In this document: one piece after another, positions 7,319 through 16,272 of the stretch
Numbering within the stretch: position 1 is the stretch's first letter
Layout of the letters: each line of letters begins with the position of its first letter
Source: Gracilibacillus kekensis
GTDB lineage: Bacteria > Bacillota > Bacilli > Bacillales > Amphibacillaceae
Direction of reading: 5' to 3'
NCBI RefSeq assembly: GCF_900143085.1
Contig: NZ_FRCZ01000001.1
Coordinates: 992,001 to 1,056,000, forward strand
DNA: 64,000 nucleotides
Program-made: the position numbers and the translations under genes
The notes under the pieces: model-generated
The model's input: the letters and a program-made list of their open reading frames with translations, nothing else
Databases searched by the model: none
What the model was told of the DNA's origin: nothing

Positions 7319-8044
7319 ATGAAGATAAAAGAAGTTGCAACGATCAGTGGTGTAAGTGTGCGCACCTTACATCATTATGATGAAATTGGACTTTTATCAC
7401 CTAAAAAGTCCAGTGAATCAGGTTATCGCATCTATACAGATCATGATCTATCCACCCTTCAACAAATATTATTTTTTCGAGCACTTGATTTTCCATTGAA
7501 GAAAATCAAAGAAATTATGTCTGATTCTCATTACAACCAGTTAGAAGCATTAGAAATGCAGGAAAAATTATTATTAAAGCAACGACAGAAATTGGATGAG
7601 ATGCTCGAAACCATAAAAAAAACGATACAAAACGAGAAAGGAGTCTGTCAAATGAGTAATAAAGATAAATTCAAGGGATTTGATTTTAGCCACAATCCAT
7701 ATGAAGAAGAAGCAAGGCAACGCTGGGGTGATCAAAAAGTAGAGGAAGCGAAACAAAAGGCTGGTAATATGACCCCAGCTCTGCAAAAGGAAATGAATCA
7801 AATTTATCGTGATTTGGCTGAAATACGGGATATCGATCCTAAATCTGATCAAGCACAAGCTGCTATTAAAAAATGGTATGAATTTCTTAATCAGCATTTT
7901 ACAAGCTATTCTCCTGAAAGCTTTCAGGGGTTAGGCATGATGTATGTGCAAGATGATCGTTTTACAAAGAACATTGATCAGTTCGGAGAAGGATTAGCCT
8001 CGTTCATGAGTGCCGCTATGTTTGAGTTTGGCAAAAATCAATAA
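7319..8044 (+). CDS. MerR-family regulator with TipAS drug-binding domain (Mta/TipA-like)
   Basis: The 241-residue protein has an N-terminal MerR winged helix (residues 1-70; SVRTLHHYDEIGLL and SGYRIYT). A long coiled-coil dimerisation helix follows (about 75-110), then a C-terminal TipAS domain (about 125-241) with the helical pattern that binds peptide or drug ligands in TipAL and Mta. Such proteins bend over-spaced promoters to activate efflux and self-expression. ATG at 7319 has AAGGAGG upstream. The open frame upstream of it reads through the operator. The gene is monocistronic, closed by a strong terminator. A drug exporter lies 2 kb upstream, but no shared operator was seen there. Confidence 0.9.
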   Translation: MKIKEVATISGVSVRTLHHYDEIGLLSPKKSSESGYRIYTDHDLSTLQQILFFRALDFPLKKIKEIMSDSHYNQLEALEMQEKLLLKQRQKLDEMLETIKKTIQNEKGVCQMSNKDKFKGFDFSHNPYEEEARQRWGDQKVEEAKQKAGNMTPALQKEMNQIYRDLAEIRDIDPKSDQAQAAIKKWYEFLNQHFTSYSPESFQGLGMMYVQDDRFTKNIDQFGEGLASFMSAAMFEFGKNQ

Positions 8045-8079
8045 TTTATTACGAAGTTTGTCCCTTATATACTTGCAAT

Positions 8080-8116
8080 CCCAAACGATTATTCGAATAA
8101 TCGTTTGGGTTTTTAT
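8080..8116 (+). terminator. Strong terminator after the MerR gene
   Basis: A 14-bp near-perfect stem (CCCAAACGATTATT and its complement) spans 8080-8109 with a T-rich tail. Confidence 0.9.
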
Positions 8117-8188
8117 TATTACATAACTCTGTATAACAAATCATACTATTGGCAGAATAATAAAAAATGTTAAAAGGAAGTGAGTGTC

Positions 8189-9322
8189 ATGAAGGCTGTT
8201 ACTTATCAAGGAAAATATGAGATTGCCGTAAATAAAGTATCTTTCCCCTCTATTCAAGACCCGGAAGACATTATCATTAAAATTACTTCTACAGCCATTT
8301 GCGGATCAGACTTACACTTGTATCAAGGTAACTTTCCATTGCCAATCGGTTATCAAATTGGACATGAACCAATGGGCATTGTTGAAGAAGTTGGTCCAAG
8401 TGTAACCAAATTAAAGAAAGGGGATCGTGTCGTTATCCCTTTTACAATGGCATGCGGTAAATGCCCTTATTGCGATAATCATCATGAAAGCCAATGTGAT
8501 AACGCCAATCCCCATTATGATTCAGGTGGGTATTTAGGGTATTCAGAAAAGTTCGGAAACTATCCAGGAGGACAAGCAGAATACCTGCGAGTGCCGTTTG
8601 GAAATTATACACCTTTTTTAATTCCACAAGATTGTGAATTAGACGATACCTCGCTTTTATTTCTCTCAGATGTGCTTCCAACCGCCTACTGGAGTGTCAA
8701 GAACGCAGAAGTAAAAAAAGGTGATACCGTTATTGTTTTAGGTTGTGGTCCGATTGGTTTGATGGCGCAGAAGTTTGCGTGGAACCAAGGTGCTGAACGG
8801 GTTATTGCAGTAGATTACATTGGTTATCGACTAGAACACGCAAAAAAAATGAATAAAACAGAAACCTATGACTTCACCCAACATGATGATATTGGCGAAT
8901 ACCTTAAAGAAATAACAAAAGGTGGAGCAGATGTTGTTATTGATTGTGTCGGGATGGACGGTAAAAAATCACCTTTGGAATTTATTGAACAGAAACTAAA
9001 ATTACAAGGTGGTACATTAGGGCCTATTCAAATAGCAACAAAGGCAGTAAAAAAATGTGGAAGCCTACAAATCACTGGGGTATATGGTGGTAATTATAAC
9101 CTTTTTCCACTTGGAGCCTTTTTCTCACGAAATGTTCAGTTGAAAATGGGACAGGCTCATGCCCGTACCTATATGCAGCCCTTGTATCAACAAATCGTTA
9201 ATAATGAAATAGACCCAACTCAGATTATTACCCATCAACTCCCACTAGAGAATGCTGCACATGGTTATGATATTTTTAATCGAAAAGAGGACAATTGTAT
9301 TAAAGTGATTTTACAACCCTAA
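8189..9322 (+). CDS. Zinc-dependent alcohol dehydrogenase (formaldehyde-dehydrogenase-like)
   Basis: The 377-residue medium-chain dehydrogenase has catalytic zinc ligands Cys38 (ICGSDLH) and His59-Glu60 (GHEPMG). The structural-zinc cysteine cluster is CGKCPYCDNHHESQC, and the NAD(P)-binding Rossmann motif is VLGCGPIGLMA. The insert-rich layout matches the glutathione-independent formaldehyde dehydrogenase-like branch of zinc alcohol dehydrogenases. The real substrate is unknown. ATG at 8189 is preferred to the upstream GTG at 8180, because AAGGAAG then lies about 9 bases away. It may be cotranscribed with the DUF421 gene about 90 bases downstream. Confidence 0.9.
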   Translation: MKAVTYQGKYEIAVNKVSFPSIQDPEDIIIKITSTAICGSDLHLYQGNFPLPIGYQIGHEPMGIVEEVGPSVTKLKKGDRVVIPFTMACGKCPYCDNHHESQCDNANPHYDSGGYLGYSEKFGNYPGGQAEYLRVPFGNYTPFLIPQDCELDDTSLLFLSDVLPTAYWSVKNAEVKKGDTVIVLGCGPIGLMAQKFAWNQGAERVIAVDYIGYRLEHAKKMNKTETYDFTQHDDIGEYLKEITKGGADVVIDCVGMDGKKSPLEFIEQKLKLQGGTLGPIQIATKAVKKCGSLQITGVYGGNYNLFPLGAFFSRNVQLKMGQAHARTYMQPLYQQIVNNEIDPTQIITHQLPLENAAHGYDIFNRKEDNCIKVILQP

Positions 9323-9412
9323 CTTTCGTTTTTGTGTATCACTGCTAATATATGTATGAATGCTTACATCCAGGAAAAATTAAGATTATTATTTCTGTCA
9401 GGAGCGAGTACA

Positions 9413-10135
9413 TTGGCATTATTATCAGACCTTCTCATTGTAGTAGGAAGAATTATTACGATTCTTCCTTTACTTTTATTTATCACATTGTTTATGGGCA
9501 AAAGAGCGATAGGTGAACTACCAGTATTTGATTTCCTCGTCATTATTACGCTAGCGTCTGTAGTAGGAGCAGATATTGCAGATCCTGATATCCAACATTT
9601 CCCTACAATTGTCGCAATAATTATGATTGGACTACTGCAGAAAGTGGTATCCCACTTAAAAATTGCAAACCGAAAAATTGGAAAGCTTCTCACATTTGAG
9701 CCAACTATTGTCGTCTATGACGGAACTTTTCTGAATCAGAATCTTAAAAAAATTGGTTTCTCAATTGATAATATTTTGCAAATGTTGCGAGACAAAGATG
9801 TCTTTGAAATTTCCGAGGTAGATATCGCAATTATTGAGGCAAATGGTTCATTAAGCGTATTAAAAAAAAGCGAAAAGAAATCTGTTACAAGAGAAGATTT
9901 AAAAATAACGAATTCGACCTCTTCTATTTCCTACCCAGTGATTATAGAGGGTAAAATTGATCTTAGTGTGTTACAAGTGATAAACCTCGATGAAGACTGG
10001 CTACACAAACAATTACAGCAGAAACAAATAACATCTGTAAAAGATATATTTTTTGCCTCTATCAATTATAAAAATGAACTACAGATATCTCTTTATGACG
10101 AATCAGTAATAAATATTCCATCAATCAAACATTAA
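9413..10135 (+). CDS. DUF421 (YetF/YrbG-like) membrane protein
   Basis: Begins with three hydrophobic helices (residues about 3-80, with the family signature GKRAIGELPVFDFLVIITLA), followed by the cytoplasmic alpha/beta domain of DUF421 proteins (KIGKLLTFEPTIVVYDG onward). Bacillus homologues include spore-membrane and envelope proteins. The biochemical role is unknown. The frame is open from 9332, but TTG at 9413 has AGGAG 8 bases upstream and gives the expected short N-terminus, so I prefer it. It follows the alcohol dehydrogenase with no clear terminator between. Confidence 0.8.
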   Translation: MALLSDLLIVVGRIITILPLLLFITLFMGKRAIGELPVFDFLVIITLASVVGADIADPDIQHFPTIVAIIMIGLLQKVVSHLKIANRKIGKLLTFEPTIVVYDGTFLNQNLKKIGFSIDNILQMLRDKDVFEISEVDIAIIEANGSLSVLKKSEKKSVTREDLKITNSTSSISYPVIIEGKIDLSVLQVINLDEDWLHKQLQQKQITSVKDIFFASINYKNELQISLYDESVINIPSIKH

Positions 10136-10201
10136 ATTCTTCTTAATGGGGTATTAAGGTATTATAACGATACTTTTAATACAGTTAAGGAGAATAACAT
10201 C

Positions 10202-11662
10202 ATGAAAAGATGGTACAAAAAGAAACGATATTGGGCAATTTTATTGATTCTTATTTATGCTTCGGTTATTGCCTATCAACAATTCAAACCATTACCAGAT
10301 AACATTTCCTATAGAGGTGATTGGCATGAAGTGGGAAACAACGAAATCGAATTTTTATATGATTTAACCTATCAAAAAGATGGTAGTGAAAAATATGATC
10401 AACAGATTTTTGATGAAGTCTATCAAACGATTGAAGAAGCCGAGCAGTTCCTCGTTCTTGATTTTTTTATGATGAATGAATCCTCAAGTTCAAGTAGAAA
10501 TTTCCCTGAAATTAGTGAGACTCTTAGTCAGAAGTTGATCAAACAAAAAGAAAAATTTCCGGAGATAAAAATTGTTTTCATTACAGACCGAATTAATACG
10601 ACCTATTCTTCACATTCTGCCCAGCATATTGAGCCTTTAGAGAAAGCTGGCATTGAAGTAATATATACTGATTTAGAACGATTAAGAGATCCTAATCCTT
10701 TATACTCTGGTATATGGCGAATGGCATTACAATGGTTTGGCCAGAAAGGAGAAGGTTGGTTAGCGAATCCGTTTGGTTCAGAATTACCAGATGTCACAGC
10801 CAGATCTTACTTGGAACTACTAAATATTAAAGCAAACCATCGCAAAGTAGTAGTGAGTGAAAATAACGGCTTAGTATTATCAGCTAACCCTCACGATGCT
10901 AGTGGATTTCACTCCAATATTGGATTTAAAGTGAAAGGTAACATCCTAAAAGATTTTATCGAATCAGAAAAAGCAGTGGCTTCTTTCTCAGGAGGTAATC
11001 TCGATGCATTTCCTACTCAAAAACAATTAAATGATATTAACTCTGAGTCCCAAGAAACTAGCGAAAAGACTACAAAGATACAATTAGTTACAGAACAACA
11101 AATTCAACAATCAGCGACAGAATCGATTGATACTGCTAGAAAAGATGATGAAATTTGGTTAGGTATGTTCTATTTAGCAGACCGTGATATAGTAGACGCA
11201 CTTAAAGAAGCTGCAGATAGAGATGTCCAAATTCATATAATTCTTGATCCTAATCAAAATGCTTTCGGAAGTCAAAAATTAGGGTTACCCAATATTCCTG
11301 TTGCAAGTGAATTGGTAGCAGAAGACCGAAAAAATCTTACTGTAAAATGGTATAACACCAATAAAGAACAATACCATTCAAAAATTCTTTTTGTAAAAAG
11401 AAAAGATTCAAGCAAAATTGTTGCTGGCTCTGGTAATTATACATCGCGGAACATTGATAACTATAATTTAGAAACGAATTTATATGTTACTGCCTTGAAT
11501 GATGCCCAGATAATAAAAGATGTGGAAGACTATTTTCATCGTATATGGAATAATGAAGACGGTATATACACAGACGATTATGATAAATATGCTGATTCGT
11601 TACCCTTTTTGAAAAGAGTTGGTTATACATTACAGAAAATCACGATGTTTACAACGTATTAA
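10202..11662 (+). CDS. Membrane-anchored phospholipase D-family protein
   Basis: This 486-residue protein has an N-terminal transmembrane segment (residues about 9-24) and two phospholipase-D half sites. The first is NHRKVVVSENNG with ANPHD after it. The second is YHSKILFVKRKD followed by GSGNYTSRN. Both have the His-x-Lys core. The family includes cardiolipin synthases, nucleases and lipases. The single anchor and the pair of half sites make a cardiolipin-synthase-like phosphatidyl transferase possible, but true cardiolipin synthases have two N-terminal helices. ATG at 10202 has AAGGAG upstream. Confidence 0.85.
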   Translation: MKRWYKKKRYWAILLILIYASVIAYQQFKPLPDNISYRGDWHEVGNNEIEFLYDLTYQKDGSEKYDQQIFDEVYQTIEEAEQFLVLDFFMMNESSSSSRNFPEISETLSQKLIKQKEKFPEIKIVFITDRINTTYSSHSAQHIEPLEKAGIEVIYTDLERLRDPNPLYSGIWRMALQWFGQKGEGWLANPFGSELPDVTARSYLELLNIKANHRKVVVSENNGLVLSANPHDASGFHSNIGFKVKGNILKDFIESEKAVASFSGGNLDAFPTQKQLNDINSESQETSEKTTKIQLVTEQQIQQSATESIDTARKDDEIWLGMFYLADRDIVDALKEAADRDVQIHIILDPNQNAFGSQKLGLPNIPVASELVAEDRKNLTVKWYNTNKEQYHSKILFVKRKDSSKIVAGSGNYTSRNIDNYNLETNLYVTALNDAQIIKDVEDYFHRIWNNEDGIYTDDYDKYADSLPFLKRVGYTLQKITMFTTY

Positions 11663-12023
11663 TCGAACTTTGCTTTAAAACTTCGCTAAGGTAAAAAGAC
11701 AAGCCGGAGCATTTGAAAAACACATGCAAAATCTACAAATTACCATTTTAGTTGTGTTGCACCTTCCTTCTAATACGCATAAAACTCAAACGATTCGGTG
11801 GATAGCTTTCGAATCGTTTGAGTTTTTAAATTAAAAAATTCTTTTGTTCCAACCTCATCGCTATATCTCGTTAAAAATACTCTTCCCATCTACAGACAGT
11901 GAGCATACCCAGTGCAATATTGCATTAATATAAATAGCTATTTCATACAGGAAATATGCATATTTTTCTATTGTAAAGCATTTTATGAAGGTAAGGATGT
12001 TCTATGGAAGGGTGAAAACTTGA
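11663..12023. other. Intergenic region without a supported gene
   Basis: The stretch of 361 bases holds one strong hairpin terminator (listed separately) and AT-rich sequence before the SIMPL gene. No open frame with a ribosome binding site was found. Confidence 0.7.
11782..11827 (+). terminator. Terminator downstream of the phospholipase-D-like gene
   Basis: AAACTCAAACGATTCG (11782-11797) pairs perfectly with its complement at 11810-11825 and runs into a T-tract. It lies 120 bases after the stop codon. Its CAAACGATT core resembles the terminator at 8080. Confidence 0.85.
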
Positions 12024-12674
12024 ATGCACACTCAATTTAATCAAATCTCAAACAGAAATGTTAAGGTTTATGGAACAGGAAAGATACTGGTGGAGCCAGA
12101 TGCTGCTGAAGTTCACATGGGGGTAGTCACTCAAAACCTGGAAGCAACTATTGCGCAACAAGAAAATGCGAGGATCGTTCAGCAAGTAATACAATCTCTC
12201 GAAGAATTAGGTATTCCCAAAGAAAATATTCAAACTACGGACTATTCAATTTTTCCTCAATATGACTATGTCAACAACCTCCAACAATTCAAAGGCTACC
12301 AAGTAACAAATATGTTAGCGGTAACCGTCAGCATAAACCTTATTGGCGAAGTAATAGATACTGCCATCGCCAATGGAATCAATCGAATGACCGATATTAC
12401 ATTTGCAGTAACCAACCAGGAGGCTTATTATCAACGCGCCTTACAACTGGCTCTTTATAATGCTTATAATAAAGCAGAAACAATCTCTCAGACACTCAGA
12501 GCATCTCTCGATCCAACACCTGTCACTACTTTAGAACAACCCACCATGCAACCACCTACACCCTATAAGTTAGTATCAGGTACAGAAATGGTCGGAGGAA
12601 TAGCCACACCGATTGAACCAGGTCGAATCGAGATAGAAGCAAGGATAGAGATCTGTTATAACATTTTCACATGA
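12024..12674 (+). CDS. SIMPL-domain (DUF541) protein
   Basis: The 216-residue protein matches the SIMPL/DUF541 family: an opening strand VKVYGTGKILVEPDAAEVHMGV, a central FKGYQVTNMLAVTV block, and an alternating strand-helix layout. Family members include E. coli YggE and the signalling adaptor SIMPL. The bacterial role is poorly defined, with links to oxidative stress. No signal peptide is visible, which differs from the many secreted relatives. The start at 12024 follows GGAAGGGTG. The last 19 bases overlap the end of the convergent diguanylate cyclase gene. Confidence 0.85.
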   Translation: MHTQFNQISNRNVKVYGTGKILVEPDAAEVHMGVVTQNLEATIAQQENARIVQQVIQSLEELGIPKENIQTTDYSIFPQYDYVNNLQQFKGYQVTNMLAVTVSINLIGEVIDTAIANGINRMTDITFAVTNQEAYYQRALQLALYNAYNKAETISQTLRASLDPTPVTTLEQPTMQPPTPYKLVSGTEMVGGIATPIEPGRIEIEARIEICYNIFT

Positions 12675-13774
12675 GATTCTTTTTTTCCATCATACATTAC
12701 TTGGTTTTTACCATTTCGTTTAGCACTATAAAGTAATTCATCGGCTTCTTTAAAAAGTGCTTCTTTCGACATGCTTTTATCTAGGTTTTTTAATCCTATA
12801 CTTACTGTTATATTACCATCTAACTCTTCATGATATTGATGGGCGATGTATAATCTTACTTCTTCCATTGTTTCAAGTGCTTGCTCTATACTTTTGTTTG
12901 TAAGTAAGACGGCAAACTCCTCACCGCCATATCTCGCAACAACATCATTCTCTGTCAATTTATCGGTTAATCCCTGTGCCACCCTTTTTAACACAACATC
13001 CCCATTGCTATGACCAAATTGGTCATTTATTAATTTAAAATCATCAATATCGATAAGGGCTAATTGTAAAGGCATGTCATATGAGACACTTTGCTCATGC
13101 AAAAAATCCAAATATTCATGAAACGTTTTATGATTATAAAGGTTCGTTAACGCATCAATCTTCGACAATCGTTCCATCATGGCACTTTTGACAATTAACT
13201 CCTTCTCTTTATCCGTAGCTCTTTGTAAAAAGTCCAGTACTTCGCTGCCTCTCTCCAAAACTATCAGATAAACGCGATAACCAGCCCATAGTACAAAAAG
13301 GTATGAAAAATACTCATATTCGCTGGCAGAAGATCTTACAGAAGGAAATAAATACAGTGAAGTTAACGCAATAATATTAATATACAAACTAAAGCGTAAT
13401 TTCTTTTTATCAAAAAATATCAGAATAACTGCCATAGCTAACAAAAATATGATTTGCAAACCAGGAACAGTCGGATGACTGGCGACGGTTACAAATGCGG
13501 CAATCGTACCTGTAAACATGATTAACTTCGGACTGTACACTCTTTTTACTTTTATTACATAATGCGCTGTTAACAATATAAAAATTTGAATAGCTGTCGG
13601 CAATAACAACCTTTTCAAAATAAATTCCATGACATAATCAGGGAAATAAATGATAGTAGTAATTAATCCGATCACTTGACCAGCAAAAGCCATTAATACC
13701 ATAATCCAATAGATATATAATATTTTTTCTGCCCACAGTTGGTCATTGGGATTATTTGGTCGAGTTTGTGTCAT
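12656..13774 (-). CDS. Membrane diguanylate cyclase (GGDEF)
   Basis: The protein is about 372 residues. The N-terminal half has roughly six hydrophobic helices (about 17-185), then a short coiled coil and a GGDEF domain (about 205-368). The domain contains DALTNLYNHKTFHEYLD, ALIDIDDFKLINDQFGH and the active-site loop ARYGGEEF, the GGEEF variant that remains active in many cyclases. The usual RxxD inhibitory site five residues before the loop reads TEND here, so product inhibition at that site is probably lost. I prefer ATG at 13774, preceded by a GGGCGGG stretch. The open frame extends to 13828. Confidence 0.88.
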   Translation of the reverse strand: MTQTRPNNPNDQLWAEKILYIYWIMVLMAFAGQVIGLITTIIYFPDYVMEFILKRLLLPTAIQIFILLTAHYVIKVKRVYSPKLIMFTGTIAAFVTVASHPTVPGLQIIFLLAMAVILIFFDKKKLRFSLYINIIALTSLYLFPSVRSSASEYEYFSYLFVLWAGYRVYLIVLERGSEVLDFLQRATDKEKELIVKSAMMERLSKIDALTNLYNHKTFHEYLDFLHEQSVSYDMPLQLALIDIDDFKLINDQFGHSNGDVVLKRVAQGLTDKLTENDVVARYGGEEFAVLLTNKSIEQALETMEEVRLYIAHQYHEELDGNITVSIGLKNLDKSMSKEALFKEADELLYSAKRNGKNQVMYDGKKESHVKML

Positions 13775-13924
13775 AGAATTCCCGCCCTTTATTAGTTTCA
13801 TACGTCTGATGATAATACTATTATACACCTATTTTTAGGTCTATTCACCTAAAACTTTTATAAATATTTTTTAATGATTGTCCCTCCACGTTTTTTACAA
13901 TTTCTTTTCAATTTGGAAGCAAAT

Positions 13925-13949
13925 GTTTAGTTTGTGCGGTGAACGGTAA
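13925..13949 (+). promoter_or_regulatory. Possible sigma-B-type promoter before sspH and the dehydrogenase
   Basis: GTTTAG (13925-13930) and CGGTAA (13944-13949) with 13 bp between resemble the sigma-B consensus GTTTAA-N13-15-GGGTAT. The second box is imperfect. Confidence 0.3.
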
Positions 13950-13986
13950 AAGAGTAACATAAGAAAATTTAAGGAGGTAATGAATA

Positions 13987-14166
13987 ATGAATGTAATGCG
14001 TGCAAAAGAAATAAAAGATGATCCAGTTATGCAAGATGTTGTTTATAATGGAGGATACGTTTATATCGAAGATGTGAATGATGACACCCAGAAAGCACTT
14101 GTTAGATATACCAAACAATCGGAAAAAACATTTGAAGTAGATGTAACAGATCTAACTGAAAAATAA
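13987..14166 (+). CDS. sspH: H-type small acid-soluble spore protein
   Basis: The product is 59 residues: MNVMRAKEIKDDP, then VYNGGYVYIEDVNDDTQKA and a C-terminal VDVTDLTEK. This follows the SspH pattern of an RAxxI start, a V-YNG-x-V-x-I-x-VD-E core and an acidic tail. SspH-type proteins are packed in the developing forespore, so the organism should sporulate. AAGGAGGTAATGAATA precedes the ATG. It lies 12 bases upstream of a short-chain dehydrogenase and is probably cotranscribed with it, an uncommon pairing. It is short enough to be missed by a 60-residue cut-off. Confidence 0.85.
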   Translation: MNVMRAKEIKDDPVMQDVVYNGGYVYIEDVNDDTQKALVRYTKQSEKTFEVDVTDLTEK

Positions 14167-14178
14167 GGGAGGATTCAC

Positions 14179-15045
14179 ATGCAACCAGAAGAGATGCAAA
14201 AAGGAAAAACACCCAGACAGAAACAAAACAGACAACCAGGTATCGAATCTGAAATGAATCCACTGCCACACCAGCCCCTAAATTATAAAGGGTCAGATAA
14301 ACTAAAGGGTAAATCTGCTCTTATCACTGGGGGCGACAGTGGTATTGGAAGAGCTGTAGCAATCGTCTATGCGAAAGAAGGAGCAAACGTTGCTATTTCC
14401 TATTTAGATGAACATGAAGACGCACAAGAAACGAAAAAAATCGTGGAAAAAGAAGGGGTCAAATGCATCTTGTTACCAGGGGATATTAAAGACCCTGATC
14501 ACTGTGAAAATTTAGTAGAAGAAACGGTCTCCCATTTCAATGACATAAATATTTTAGTAAACAATGCAGCCATTCAATATATAAGGGAAGATATTCTGGA
14601 TATATCTAATGAACAATTTGAAGAAGTCTTTCAAACTAATTTCTTCTCCCAATTTTATCTTACTAAAGCTGCCTGCAGACATATGAAATCTGGCGATTGT
14701 ATCATAAACACCTCATCTATTAACGCTTATAAAGGAAATGGTGTGTTAATGGATTATACCGCGACAAAAGGTGCAATTACGGCCTTCACACGCAGTATTG
14801 CTCAAAGTCTTGCAAGTAAAGGCATTCGTGCAAATTCCGTCGCACCCGGACCGGTTTGGACCCCTCTCATCCCAGCTTCTTTTGATGAAGATGGTGTAGA
14901 GAAGTTTGGACAGGACGGCTTAATGGGAAGACCTGGTCAACCTTCAGAACACGCTTGGCCATATGTAATGCTTGCTTCTGATGAAGCTTCCTATATGACA
15001 GGACAAGCCATTCATATAAATGGTGGATCCTGGACATCTTCCTAA
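14179..15045 (+). CDS. Short-chain dehydrogenase/reductase (YhdF/YhxC-like)
   Basis: The 288-residue SDR carries the roughly 45-residue polar N-terminal extension typical of the YhdF/YhxC general-stress group (PLNYKGSDKLKGKSALITGG). The cofactor motif is TGGDSGIGRA. The NNAA segment and catalytic Ser-Tyr-Lys (INTSS, then YTATKGA) are present. The substrate is unknown, and homologues are annotated as glucose/ribitol-type dehydrogenases. GGGAGGATTCAC precedes ATG at 14179. It probably shares a transcript with sspH. Confidence 0.88.
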   Translation: MQPEEMQKGKTPRQKQNRQPGIESEMNPLPHQPLNYKGSDKLKGKSALITGGDSGIGRAVAIVYAKEGANVAISYLDEHEDAQETKKIVEKEGVKCILLPGDIKDPDHCENLVEETVSHFNDINILVNNAAIQYIREDILDISNEQFEEVFQTNFFSQFYLTKAACRHMKSGDCIINTSSINAYKGNGVLMDYTATKGAITAFTRSIAQSLASKGIRANSVAPGPVWTPLIPASFDEDGVEKFGQDGLMGRPGQPSEHAWPYVMLASDEASYMTGQAIHINGGSWTSS

Positions 15046-15172
15046 TTAAAATTGAGGCAGGGACCTGAATATTGTTCTTAACTTCAAACATGAATGAAGT
15101 CATTGTTGCACAACTTCAGTATACTGTTCAACAAATATGTAGTAATTTTGACATGTTGTTTGTGCTTAGAAA

Positions 15173-15300
15173 CCGCATCGACTTGTCCGCTTCCCTTTCC
15201 ACGGGGTTTTTCTTCAGCTAACTTTGGAAAGCCAAACCCACTTGCCAAAGTGGATCTTCGGAGAAAAACTTACCGTAGGAGTGGAAGCGGACGCCTACGC
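15173..15300. repeat. MITE-like structured repeat, copy A
   Basis: The 108-bp core (15185-15292) is bounded by the perfect inverted ends GTCCGCTTCC and GGAAGCGGAC. Internal stems include CCACTTG/CAAAGTGG-type pairing and a CTTCAGCTAACTTT block. Copy B (15423-15556) is the same element in inverted orientation. No coding capacity is visible, and the open frame across it is spurious. Confidence 0.85.
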
Positions 15301-15422
15301 TAATTTGATATTATACAACGCTAGCATGAAGTTGCATTATGACATTACTTTCATGTGAAAATTCCGTTGATTGAAGTAACAACTCAAAATGTTAGCTGGC
15401 ACAATAGTTGTAGAACTATTAT

Positions 15423-15556
15423 ATTAGCGCAGGCCGCCCACTTTCACTCCTGTGGGATCGTTTTATCTGAAGATCCACTTTTTTAAGCGTTCTTTGCTTG
15501 AAAAAGTTAGCTGAAGGTAAAACCCCACGGAAAGGGAAGTGGGCAGCCGGAGCGGT
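15423..15556. repeat. MITE-like structured repeat, copy B (inverted relative to copy A)
   Basis: The 109-bp core (15436-15544) has ends GCCCACTTTC and GGAAGTGGGC. Its reverse complement aligns end to end with copy A, sharing blocks such as TTCAGCTAACTTT and AAGTGGATCTTC. Two terminal base pairs differ by compensatory changes, so pairing is kept. Confidence 0.85.
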
Positions 15557-15560
15557 TTAT

Positions 15561-16082
15561 TAGTCAATAACACATCTCAAAATTACCACTTTGACTAATA
15601 AATAGATATCAGTTTATTGCGTAGTATCTTCCTAATACACACAAAAATCTTTTGTCCTAGCTTCTTAACCTCCCAATTAGACTTCACTTTTCTGTCAGTT
15701 GAATTATATTACATTTTGATTACAAATGATTAAAATCCCGCTTTTTAGGATTAAAACCGGGTATCCGTGGTATTTATTAATTAACATATTCATAATATGT
15801 GTTGTAAAGATAGAAAAGTTGATTGGAACCCCTTACAGTCTGAAAGGAAGTACTCAGAAAAATAGTGCTTTAAAGAAATTGGAGTACATGGTATACTTTT
15901 GATAAAGGTTGTAAAAATAATCCAGTTCTTATGTTGCTGCACTTCCAATTAACAGGGCATTAATTCATTTTACTATATATTAATGCTAAAGGAGCTTGCG
16001 TAGGATAAGCAACCTGCATCATGTCTTACCTATAGCCTTATCTAAATATCTGTTGCTCCAAAAAATTTAAGGAGGAATTATT
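15561..16082. other. Intergenic region before the small zinc-finger gene
   Basis: The sequence is AT-rich with one clear hairpin, GCATTAAT (15957-15964) with ATTAATGC (15979-15986), about 100 bases before the next start codon. No gene or T-run terminator was found. Confidence 0.5.
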
Positions 16083-16262
16083 ATGAGATGTAAAAGCTGT
16101 AGTGGAGAAGGTTTATTGCGTTGTCCTGACTGTTCTGGCGAAGGATTTGACTATGGAATTCACAAATGTGAGACATGCAGTGGCGAAGGAGAATTCGCTT
16201 GCTCAACCTGTGAAGGAACTGGAAAAGTTGGTATTATGGATAAATTAAAGTCTAAAGCTTAA
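16083..16262 (+). CDS. Minimal DnaJ-type zinc-finger protein
   Basis: The product has 59 residues and is almost entirely the DnaJ cysteine-rich motif, with four CxxC pairs: CKSCSGEG, CPDCSGEG, CETCSGEG and CSTCEGTG, ending in a lysine-rich tail. This matches the eight-cysteine, two-zinc fold of DnaJ central domains without a J domain. Small proteins of this kind may act as zinc-dependent chaperone-like or redox modules. The function here is unknown. AAGGAGGAATTATT precedes ATG at 16083. It stands alone between a repeat-rich gap and the catalase terminator. Confidence 0.85.
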   Translation: MRCKSCSGEGLLRCPDCSGEGFDYGIHKCETCSGEGEFACSTCEGTGKVGIMDKLKSKA

Positions 16263-16272
16263 CATATTCACC

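Noticed and set aside
15094-15303. Open frame through MITE-like copy A
   Set aside because: It has no ribosome binding site, and its coding content is the structured repeat itself.
15173-15556. The MITE-like pair as the two ends of a composite transposon
   Set aside because: There is no open frame between them (15301-15422) and the elements are complete individually.
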